In this document: one piece after another, positions 1 to 9,200 of the stretch
Layout of the letters: each line of letters starts with the position of its first letter
How positions within the stretch are numbered: the stretch's first letter is position 1
Assembly (NCBI GenBank): GCA_046074525.1
Contig: JBJTOK010000033.1
Span: forward strand, 1 to 64,000
DNA from: JAHEZL01 sp046074525
GTDB taxonomy: Bacteria > Bacteroidota > Bacteroidia > Flavobacteriales_C > GCA-002722245
Direction: 5' to 3'
DNA: 64,000 nucleotides
The notes under the pieces: model-generated
Told to the model about the DNA's origin: nothing
Seen by the model: the letters and a program-made list of their open reading frames with translations, nothing else
Database searches by the model: none
Program-made: the position numbers and the translations under genes

Positions 1-866
1 CCATCTTCTTTTTCCTTTATTCTTGGAAATACATAAGGGCTTTTTTCTTCGTCAGCCGATTCCCTTTGTCTTTCTTTTAAAATATCAATGGCGCTGTCTG
101 AAAGCGGGAGATATTCAATTGTTTCCGTTTTTTCCTGTTCAAAATAGAGGTAATACTCTTTTTTACCCTGAATATTCTTCACAATGATTTCATCCCAACG
201 TAGCGGATTAACATCGCTCCACCTTAGTCCCGTAAAGCAGGAAAAGAAGTAGGCCTGCTTAATTTGCTTGTCAATATTTACCGAAACGCTGGCCAGTTTT
301 TGAAGTTCTGCTGTGGTATAGGCTTTCCTGAAAACATCCTGCATTTTAAGCTTTTGAGTTGTTGGTATGTCGTTCCAAGGATTCCGATTAATGATTTTCT
401 TTCGGACGGCTTCATTGAGAGCGCAGGAAATGGCTTCCATATAGCGTACCGTGCTGTTGTTGCTGACCGTCTTTATCAAATGCTTTTGAAAGGTGCTTAG
501 CCAGTCAGGAGTTACTTTTACAAAAGGCAAAGGCTCCTTTCCCATATATTTCTTCAGATTATTATGCACACTATGGTACATCCCATTGCGGTTACCTTCA
601 ATCGTATAATTCTCAAAGAAGCGGACAAAGCACGCTAACTTTTTCTTTCTATCCTGAAGGCCATTGTCTTCTACAATGAGTTCATGCTCTCGTTTGGTTC
701 TGATCTCCTGAGCGAGTCTCCTTTTTTCCTTGTCTTCCGAATTTGGTCTGTTTTTCTGGATTTTAATGTCCAGGAATTCATACCAGCGCACCTTGTTGTG
801 GTAAATATCCAGATAGAAGGATACCTGCCCATTACTCAATTGTTTTTCTCTTAATTTGACACCCAT
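1..866 (-). CDS. Tyrosine recombinase / phage-type integrase, C-terminus beyond the left edge
   Basis: Reading leftward from an ATG at 866, the frame stays open to base 1, giving about 288 residues. An in-frame TAA lies two codons upstream of the ATG, so this start is firm. The N-terminal part (about residues 1-90, with a basic KEKRRLAQEIRTKREHE stretch) resembles the arm-binding domain of Bacteroidota integrases. The middle part (about 95-185) fits the SAM-like core-binding domain. The catalytic domain begins near residue 190 and shows the box I arginine in FTGLRWSDV and a beta-hairpin lysine in QEKTE. The HxxR and Tyr-containing boxes would lie left of the window, so intactness cannot be judged. 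Such enzymes integrate or excise islands, conjugative elements or prophages. No cargo gene is visible on the right side, so any element would extend to the left. Confidence 0.9.
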   Translation of the reverse strand, partial: MGVKLREKQLSNGQVSFYLDIYHNKVRWYEFLDIKIQKNRPNSEDKEKRRLAQEIRTKREHELIVEDNGLQDRKKKLACFVRFFENYTIEGNRNGMYHSVHNNLKKYMGKEPLPFVKVTPDWLSTFQKHLIKTVSNNSTVRYMEAISCALNEAVRKKIINRNPWNDIPTTQKLKMQDVFRKAYTTAELQKLASVSVNIDKQIKQAYFFSCFTGLRWSDVNPLRWDEIIVKNIQGKKEYYLYFEQEKTETIEYLPLSDSAIDILKERQRESADEEKSPYVFPRIKEKED

Positions 867-965
867 AACTTAATGGTTTAAAAGGTTAATAATTAGCCCT
901 TCTTCCTGCAATATCCTTAGGGGAAATCACTTTTGAAGGGTTCATGAACTCTCTTGTAAGTCTTT

Positions 966-993
966 GGGTATTTTTGGGTAACAAGCGGGTAAC
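966..993 (+). repeat. GGGTA(AC) direct repeats upstream of the integrase
   Basis: GGGTA occurs at 966-970 and GGGTAAC at 976-982 and 987-993, with 10- and 11-base periodicity, about 100 bases upstream of the integrase start. A related TGGGTATTTTTTGG string recurs near 1206-1219. Helically phased short direct repeats next to an integrase gene are typical of arm-type integrase or excisionase sites, but that role is inferred. Confidence 0.35.
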
Positions 994-1001
994 AAAAACT
1001 G

Positions 1002-1024
1002 CAAAAAAGGCCCTGAATGGGCCT
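1002..1024 (-). terminator. Possible minus-strand intrinsic terminator
   Basis: AGGCCC at 1008-1013 pairs with GGGCCT at 1019-1024 around a 5-base loop. Read on the minus strand, the stem is followed by six T residues. The stem is short. It could stop leftward transcription before the integrase promoter. Confidence 0.35.
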
Positions 1025-1162
1025 AGGCAGACATAAAATGAAATAGCGTAAAACCTTTGTAGGTTCGGGGTTTTAGAGGATTAGCCCCTATTGGTTACTT
1101 TAATGCAAATTTTTGTACTCAAAAATGAAGCAACCTACTTGTTACATAAAACAATCCTTATG

Positions 1163-1203
1163 ATGAGTTTGCTTCGTCGTGGGTACACTCCCCGCAATGA
1201 CGT
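1163..1203 (-). repeat. Dispersed CGTCATTGCG...GACGAAGCAA repeat, variant copy
   Basis: On the minus strand this reads CGTCATTGCGGGGAG, then a diverged middle, then ACGACGAAGCAAACTC. It matches the layout of a short dispersed repeat often seen in bacterial intergenic DNA (CGTCATTGCGAGGAG...GACGAAGCAATCTC). A partial copy with the same first block lies at 57055-57069. Confidence 0.45.
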
Positions 1204-1263
1204 AATGGGTATTTTTTGGCATAAAGTTTTCTGGTAATCAGTAAAATTCCTACCTTTCAATTT

Positions 1264-1776
1264 ATGAGAAAGTATTTAGTTATTGCCTTCGTTTTCAGTG
1301 TGCAAGTGCTATCGGCACAGCAAAGCAAACTCATTACCACTTCTTCTAAAGATGGCAAATACAGCATCAGTCAGATGAAAGAATGGAATGTTTCTTTTCA
1401 AAACGGAGGAAAGGAAATTGCCATTGTCGTGCCTTTACAAAATCTTGATGGTATTCCGGCGAAATTCCATCTCACCAAGGAAGAAAATCTTCCAAAAGAT
1501 TTCAATCTAGAAACGCTGGCTACCAGAAACACATTGCTGATTACAAAATTTTTAAAAGCAAGTACTACTGAGCTGGGATCATCTTCCTTTAATGGCATTA
1601 CAGCGCAGTGGGTGACTTACACCTACGAGATCAATGAAACTGAATTTAAGGGCTTATCTTATTTTTTCATCATCAACAATGTCGCTTACCAGATGACGGT
1701 AGAGGCTCCAACCAATGATTTCCAGACTATGGAGATTTTGTTCCGTCAGGTAGCAGAATCGTTAGTGGTGAAATAA
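1264..1776 (+). CDS. Small secreted protein of unknown function, possibly PsbP/DcrB-like fold
   Basis: This gene encodes 170 residues with a clear Sec signal peptide (MRKYLVIAFVFSVQVLSAQ, cleavage near residue 18). The mature part alternates predicted beta strands with a central helical segment (about residues 75-100, LPKDFNLETLATRNTLLITKFLKA). It ends with the pattern GITAQWVTYTYEI...GLSYFFIINNVAYQMTVEAP...FRQVAESL, which looks like the one-domain PsbP/DcrB fold seen in many small periplasmic proteins. No catalytic motif is visible. It converges on the GT9 gene with a 2-base gap, so the two transcripts must overlap at their 3' ends. The family assignment is a guess from pattern; the secreted location is well supported. 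Confidence 0.75.
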   Translation: MRKYLVIAFVFSVQVLSAQQSKLITTSSKDGKYSISQMKEWNVSFQNGGKEIAIVVPLQNLDGIPAKFHLTKEENLPKDFNLETLATRNTLLITKFLKASTTELGSSSFNGITAQWVTYTYEINETEFKGLSYFFIINNVAYQMTVEAPTNDFQTMEILFRQVAESLVVK

Positions 1777-1778
1777 TC

Positions 1779-2762
1779 CTACAAAACTTTCAAGACATCA
1801 CCGGGCTTGATTTCCTTTATTAAGGCATCAAGTTCATTATCAGAAGCACCAATTTTATTTTTGCTGAACACAATGGTATTTTCTCCTACCGGACACCATC
1901 GGCCGGGATGAATCGGTTTACGTTCGGAATATATCCCCACAGCTCTTTTACCCAGCGCGGCAGCAATATGGAGGGGGCCGGTGCTCGCCGCTACCATGGC
2001 ATCACAATGATTAATCAGCACCATTAATTCGCGCAAATCCAGTTTACCCATCACATCAATAACACCCGGATGCCTGAATAAAGAAGAGCCAGCAATACTT
2101 GCCTTTTCATTTGCAGTACCGGTAATAATCACCTGGAAGCCCTCACTCAATAATAACTCAGCTAGTTTTTCAAAATTTTCTATGCCCCATTCTACAGCAC
2201 TGCCTTGGGATTTGGGATGAAGAACAACTTTCTTTTTAGTAACTGATAAAACGAGGCCCTTTGACAATTCGCCCTGTACTACAAACCCATAAAAACCGGC
2301 AAGATCAGCTAAAGTCGGCACTATGGATATTCCCAGAGGAGCCAGCAGTTTAAAGTTAAGCTGCGCCTCATGGAGATCACTGTTTTTCCTTGAAAAAGCA
2401 ACAGGATGTGTGCAGGACACCCAATGGTAAAAACGATGACTGGTTCCAATCCTGTACTTGATATCGGCTTTCCGGGCTACATGAGCCAGGTCCTTCTTGG
2501 GAAAAACATGAATAAAAACATCTGCCTTCTGCTTTTTTATCTCTTCCACCTGCTGGTCGCGATCCATGCTTTGCAATTCATCGAAATCAATCACATCATC
2601 AATGTGAAGACAGCATTTTAGTACAGGAATGGTGTAGGCTCGCCCCAGAAATACGATAGTCGCCCTTGGAAATTGCTTCCTTAGATAGCCCACCATAGGA
2701 AGAGTAAGCATTACATCCCCTATACTATCTGTCCTGCTGATTATTATTTTCTTGATTTCCAT
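1779..2762 (-). CDS. Glycosyltransferase family 9 (ADP-heptose:LPS heptosyltransferase-like)
   Basis: This gene encodes 327 residues of the GT9/heptosyltransferase family (GT-B fold). The N-terminus carries the family signature RTDSIGDVMLTLPMVGYLRKQFP (about residues 10-32, given here in parts: SIGDVMLTLP then YLRKQFP). The C-terminal half has HPKSQGSAVEWG near residue 183 and STGPLHIAAALGKRAVGIY followed by HPGRWCPVG near 260-290, the usual nucleotide-sugar binding region. These enzymes add heptose or related sugars to the LPS core on the cytoplasmic face of the inner membrane. No other LPS gene is adjacent, so the exact donor and acceptor are unknown. The gene stands alone, with an AT-rich upstream region. 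Confidence 0.88.
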   Translation of the reverse strand: MEIKKIIISRTDSIGDVMLTLPMVGYLRKQFPRATIVFLGRAYTIPVLKCCLHIDDVIDFDELQSMDRDQQVEEIKKQKADVFIHVFPKKDLAHVARKADIKYRIGTSHRFYHWVSCTHPVAFSRKNSDLHEAQLNFKLLAPLGISIVPTLADLAGFYGFVVQGELSKGLVLSVTKKKVVLHPKSQGSAVEWGIENFEKLAELLLSEGFQVIITGTANEKASIAGSSLFRHPGVIDVMGKLDLRELMVLINHCDAMVAASTGPLHIAAALGKRAVGIYSERKPIHPGRWCPVGENTIVFSKNKIGASDNELDALIKEIKPGDVLKVL

Positions 2763-3239
2763 GTAGCTTAAAATCCCCTGCTAAATATAAAAAAATTATA
2801 AAATAGCAGTCAGGGAAAATTCGCTTAGAATTGACCGTGGGTTCCGATCTATTGTAAATCCATCCGGAGGATGTTAATCCGACCTCAAATTGTTTTGTAT
2901 TCTGGAAAAAGAAATTAACTTTATCACAAAGGGAAAAATTCTCGTTTTTAAAACAAAAAATGTACGGCTGTAACTTTTCAGCTGGCCGATTGTTTTAGAT
3001 TCAGGGATAGGGTAAAAAGCTACAACACAAAAGGGATTCAACTCCCTCAATGCGTTGTACTTGTATTAACAACAATCACATTCTTTTCAGGATGATTACG
3101 AAGTGAGAACAAAACTCATTTTTGCTAATTAATTTTAACCAAAACGATCATGGATTGTGGTCAAATCACATACTTTAAAAATATTAAAACTTTATCAATA
3201 AAAATCAGTATGATTTATAAATTTATTACAACTATTTCT
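2763..3239. other. Long intergenic / leader region before the RCC1 giant gene
   Basis: About 480 bases without a supported gene. It holds an AT-rich imperfect palindrome at about 2777-2815 (CCCTG-CTA ... TAG-CAG-CAGGG) that probably lies in the promoter region of the leftward GT9 gene, and an imperfect stem-loop at 3021-3059 (TACAAC and AGGGA pairing with TCCCT and GTTGTA) in the presumed leader of the downstream gene. I could not identify a clear TAnnTTTG promoter for the giant gene. Confidence 0.5.
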
Positions 3240-6200
3240 ATGCCGCTTCAACTGAAAAAATCCCTGGTGGCCTTCGTAGCACTGGGGTTGATTGGTTTTA
3301 ATTCATACGCTCAGGCCGACCAGGTGATCTCAGGGGGTAACACTGTATCCAGTTTTGTTTGTTCCAACAGGAAAGCATACACATGGGGTGCGGGTTCAGG
3401 AACCCCTGTTCAGATTAACTTTCCGGGAAATGTCGATATCCGCCAAATCAACTCGGGTTCAGGATCTACCTTCGTGGCCCTGGATTGTAATGGAGATATA
3501 TGGGCTTGGGGAAATAACAAATTCGGACAAGTAGGGAACGGAACAACGGGCGGAACAGTGGCGAGCCCGGTAAGAGTAAAAGCCGATCCAAGCATTGCAG
3601 CATCAAACAGAAATGGCAGCGGCGAATTGACCAACGTTTCGGTAGTGTACGGAGGAAACAACAACAGTTACGCTATCCTAACCAATGGCCGACTGGTGGG
3701 ATGGGGACACAACAGCACATCTAATTCAGGTGGCGCATGGGATGACAATACCGGACAATTGGGAGACGGTACCAACGTAGATAAAACAGCAGCAGTATAT
3801 GTAATTGACGGAACAACCAACTTACCTATTACCGGCGTTACCCAAATTTTTGCCGGTGACAATGTGTCCTACTGCCTGGCCAATGGAGTAGTATATTCAT
3901 GGGGAAATGGATTAAACGGAACTTTAGGTAGGGATGCAACAGGCACTTCCAACCCAGGCAGCGGCGCTACCGTTACCAGCAATAAAGCTTATCCGGTAAG
4001 ATATGCCAACGGAAGTATCATGAACAACATCACCGACATTTCCTGCGGCGACGTGTTTGGAATGGCACTGGATGTTGATGGTTATGTATGGACATGGGGA
4101 AATGGAGCATGGAACAACTCTACTGGAAATACCACTACGAACTACACCGGATCGGACCCAAAAAGAGTATTAAAAGGAACAACTACGGGGGCAAGTAATG
4201 ACGGCACCTACCTCCTCGCTAAATCAATTGGTGGCGGACAAGGTTTCGGTATGGCTGTAACCGTTGATGGCAAACCCGTTGCCTGGGGAGGTGGCGGATG
4301 TGCCGGTGGTGGTGCCACTGGTAACGGAACAGTAACCGGCTCAGGAGCTACTGGAGTTGGTTATGTAATGAGAACAGGTGGAGTTATTGACAACACAGCA
4401 ATCTCTGTAAGTCGCGGTGACCTTTGGGGTTACTACAGAACTGCAAACAATGATATTTATGCCTGGGGCTGCAACAGCCAGGGCCAGCTCGGTATCGGCA
4501 ATACCGTTGACCAGGCTTATGCTGTAAAAATGACACCTCCTGCAGGTTGCGGATTGAGAGATCCTGAACCAGATGTGAAACTGAGACCAGGCGACACTAC
4601 CGTGTGCCAATCGAAATTCACCAGCTTAACCCTCAACTCAGGATTTGTTCCTCAAGCCGGACTAGGCTCTCAGTACGAAGTGAAATGGTTCAAGGACGAT
4701 GTAGTTCAGAAAACAGGAACTGCGGCCACGGATCTTACCTACAGCGCCACCACCAAAGGAGAATGGAAAGTAGAAATCAAATACATCGGTAACAATGCCG
4801 GATGTATGGTTTATCCGGTAGCGAAAGATTCAATGATCCTTGATTTCTTCCCGCAAACCTTTACCGTTCCTACCAACCTTACTTATTGCGGAAAGAAAGC
4901 TTCTGTGAAAGTGAACTCTACCACAACTACCAATCCGGGTTATGATTGGTTTGCTACTGCATTGAGTACTACTTCATTAGGAACTACTTATGGAAGCACT
5001 TCCGATTCAATTGATATTTCTGGAATTACTGCAGCGGGCAATGGCGACAAATGTGTATATGTAGAAGAAAAATCTTACGCCAGCGGCACTGTATTTAAGA
5101 AAAACCAGGGGAAAGACGGAGCATGGAGCTCTATGGACTTCCTTAACAATGGCGCTCAAACCAATACTGTAGAATCAGGATTTACTATCTCTGAACCATT
5201 GACTTTAACTACCACCAACATCCACATTTCCGATGAATTGTATAACGTAGGTAATAGCCAGTCGGTAACAATGACTTTCGGGGTTTACGGATCTAAAACA
5301 AACAACGGTGGTTTGGTAGCCGATGATGCTAACAAGATTGGAACTTTCACTTTCTCTTTCAACCGAACAAGAGCTGCAGGAAACCCACAGATATACGACA
5401 GGGATGAATTGGTAAACATCAACATTAAACTTCCTTCTGCCGGTACTTACTTCCTGTCTTTGGATAACCTGACAGGTGTTACAGGTAACGTGAAGATTGG
5501 GAAAGGAAGCAGCAGCGGACAAACTGCTCCTATCGGAGATGACGTTACCGGTAACTTCATCAAATTCACCAACTCCAGTGTGAATAATAACCCTCAAACA
5601 GGGGGTAACCTCAACCAGGGGAACTTCTTCAATGTTAAATTCAAAACTGATCAGCACTATTGCGACAGGGTTCAGGTATGCATCAAACAATCTTGCCCTT
5701 GCCAGCAACCGTCATCTGTAACTGCCAACTCCACTCCTGCTCACGTTTCTAAAGTAGTAAGCGTTTGTCCGGGAACAGCCATCAGCTTAACAGGAACTTA
5801 TGTTGCCGGTTCTAACCCACTCACTGATGCCATCAGATTTGTATGGTACAAAAAAGGAACTACTCCGGGGGCCTACTCATTAGCTCCGGTAACTGCTAAA
5901 AACTTAACAGGTATTGCTGCCGACGAAGGAACATGGGTTCTCCGTGTGGAAGATGGCAGCGTTGGCAATGCCAGCTGTTATAAAGAAGATACCATTAAAG
6001 TAGTATTAAAGACCTTACCTGCTGTCACTAATATGACCAGCAAAGTGTGTAGCGGAACAGCATTCAGCGTAACTCCGGTGAATGGCACCGACGGTGTTGT
6101 TCCCACAGGAACTACTTACACCTGGACTGCTCCAGCGGGAACAGGATTCAGTGGCGGTTCAGCACAAGCTGTTGCGCAAACTTCCATAGGACAAACACTC

Positions 6201-9200
6201 ACTAATACTGCTGCAAGCGGAACATCTACTGCCACTTATACCGTTACCCCTTCAGTCAATGGCTGTCCGGGAGCAACCTTTACCGTAACTGTCGACCTTG
6301 AACATACTGTTGATGCTGCAGTATCAGGCAACCCTGCTTCCACCTGCGCTACCAGCTATCAATTGGGTGCCACTGCAGTGACCAACGGTACCGGAACCTG
6401 GACCGTTGCCCCATCTGCTGGAATGACTTTCGCTCCCAGTGCGAACGACCCTGCAGCTGTAGCTTCTACAATGACTAAAAATACTGCATATACTTTCACC
6501 TGGACGGTGAGCAATGGCGCCGGACATCTTTGTCCCGACAAAACCAGCACCGTTACCATCACTCAGGCTGGAGATATTACTTCTGCCACACCAGTATCTG
6601 CACAATCGAAAACCATTTGCGAAAACGATCCGGCTCCGCTTTTGAACACTACAGCTGTTGGCACACTTAAAGCAGGTGAAACAGGTGTTTGGAGTGCTAC
6701 CGCTCCTGCATCTATCACTGTTGGCGGACAAACAGGAAACCTGCAGATTGGTGACAATATATTTAAATACACCATCACCACTACCGTTCCGGGTTGTGCT
6801 CCTTCAGAAGGAATCGTAACTATTAAAGTATTACCATTGCCAGGTGCCGCTGGTGCAATTACTGGGTCCCTAAGCGTTTGCGCCGGAGCAGCAGGCGTGA
6901 CTTACTCGGTACCGGCTGTATCGGGAGTAAACTTCAACTGGAAGAGACCAGCTGGATCAACAGTAACCTCTGCAACTTCAGATTCAAGCAGCATTACCGT
7001 TACTTTTGGCAACACTCCGGGGAACTTCGATTTCGTAGCTACTCCTAAAAACTCATGTGGCACTGGAACACCTTCTACCTTCACGGTAAATGTTAAACCA
7101 AATCTAACCCCTACTATAACCATCGACGGATCCGATACAATTTGTGCAGGAAGTAATGCAACTTTCTTCATTGCCTCTGCAAGCGATTCAGGAGCTACTC
7201 CTGCTTACAAATGGTATGTAGATGCCAATTTGCAAGCCAGCACAGGAACAACATTCAGCTCTACTACTCTGGTTGACGGTAACAAAATCAAAGTGGAAAT
7301 GACTTCCAGTGAAGGATGTAAAACAGCGCCAACTGCTACATCTAATATCATGACGATTGTAGTAGTAGGCATGGTACAACCTAAGGTAACCTTAACACCA
7401 AGTTACGCTTGTGCCGGTGTAGCTCAAACCATCACTGCCCAGGGACAAAATGCCGGTGCTCCAGGAACAGCTACTTACGAATGGAAACTGAACAGCGGTA
7501 TTGTTCAAACAGGTAATTCCACTACCTACACCAGCAGTACTTTTGCCAATGGCGATCTACTGGAAGTAACTATGACCTCCACACTTTCCTGTGCCGGTCC
7601 GTCAAAAATTGCAAGTACTTCAGTAATCATTGATGTAAAACCAATTCCAACGGCCACTTCATCTTCTGTAACTATTTGCAGTGGAACAAAAGCAGTGATC
7701 CAGCTGAGCTCTAACACCAGCGGAACTACATTCGACTGGACCTCTTCGGCTGATCCAAATATCACAGGTCATCTCGGAGGAAAAAGCACTCCTACCGACA
7801 GCACTATTTCTCAAACCCTTACCAGCACATTAAGCGCGCCGGGAGATGTCACTTATACCGTTACTCCTTCCACTGCTTTCTGTCCGGGTACTCCGTTCAC
7901 GGTGAAAGCAACTGTAAACCCAATTCCTAATGTAATTGCCACCAACGATTCTATTTGTAATGGAGAAGTTACTGATATCGCACTGACATCAGATGTAGCA
8001 GGAGCTACTTTTAAATGGACCGCCACTGCTGTTGGTGCTACAGGACAAAGTGCGGATAACACAGGTACATTGACCAATATCGCTCAAACCCTGAACAATT
8101 CAGGCAGTACTCTTGCTAGTGTAAGCTATGTTGTTACAGCTACCTACGCTACTTGTCCGGGAGCAGCCAAAACAGTGATTGCTTACGTGAAACCAACTCC
8201 AACAGTGGCTAATGTAACACCTCCTGCTATCTGCAGCGGTGATAAAACAAATATTACGCTTACCTCTTCTGTGAGCACTACCACTACCTTCGGATGGACG
8301 GCTGCAACAGCGGATGGAGTGAGTGGTTTTGTGAGTCCGAACAGTGCCAGCAAAATTGATGATGTTCTGATGAACAATAATACCGCTGATGGCGTGGTAA
8401 CATATAATGTGATTGCGATGAGCCAGGGCTGTATCGGTCCGGTTACCAATATCGCCATCACTGTTAAACCAATACCAGTGCTTACAATAACCGCCACCGA
8501 TCCTACCATTTGCGGAGGAAATGATCCTGGAATAGATGTACAATCGAATGTTGCAGGATCTACCTATAGCTGGACTATGGCCACAGGTGGTTCAGGTACA
8601 GTAACAAAAACCGGGGCTTCTTCGGAAACAGATATTGCTACAGGTGCCCTTGCTGCTATTCTGAACAACACAAGCAGCTCTTCAGGAACAGCGACTTTCA
8701 CCATGACACCTAAAGCCAACGGATGTATTGGTGGAGCGAAAAACATCACTATTACCGTGAATCCTTCACCGGATGCAAAACTGCTATCTGGTACGCTCTC
8801 TATCTGCAGCGGCGAAACTACCGACCTGAGCATCGGAACAAGCATCGCCAATATTCCGGTTACTTTCGACTGGACTGCTACCGGAAGCAATGTTACTGGT
8901 TTTGCGGCAACAGGAACATCTTCAAACATCCCTACCAGCATTGCTGAAACACTTACCAATTCAGGAACAAGCAATGAAACTGTGACTTACACCATCACCC
9001 CTTCGGGAGGAGGTTGTATTGGTCAGCCACTGGATGTAATTCAAACTGTTAAACCAATTCCTTCTGCTACAGCTGTAAATAACAAACCCGCTTTCTGTAG
9101 CGGCGATGCTACTTCAATTGATATTACTTCCACTACCCCAGGAACTACTTTCAGTTTCAGCGCTGCGTCAATATCAGGCAATGCTTCAGGACATTCCTCT

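Larger units (their letters stand above)
867..1263. other. Intergenic region between integrase and small secreted protein gene
   Basis: This 397-base gap has no credible gene. It holds direct GGGTA/GGGTAAC repeats at 966-993, a short GC hairpin at 1008-1024 followed on the minus strand by a T-run, and a copy of a CGTCATTGCG-type dispersed repeat at 1163-1203. No tRNA-like fold that could serve as an integration target was found. Confidence 0.6.

Noticed and set aside
264..500. Plus-strand open frame of 78 codons inside the integrase region
   Set aside because: It is antisense to the integrase, whose minus-strand frame has clear family motifs and a bounded start.
1040..1100. GGTTCGGGG-like string that recalls a tRNA T-loop near the integrase
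   Set aside because: No acceptor stem, anticodon arm or D-arm can be formed around it, so it is not a tRNA or a tRNA fragment that I can support.
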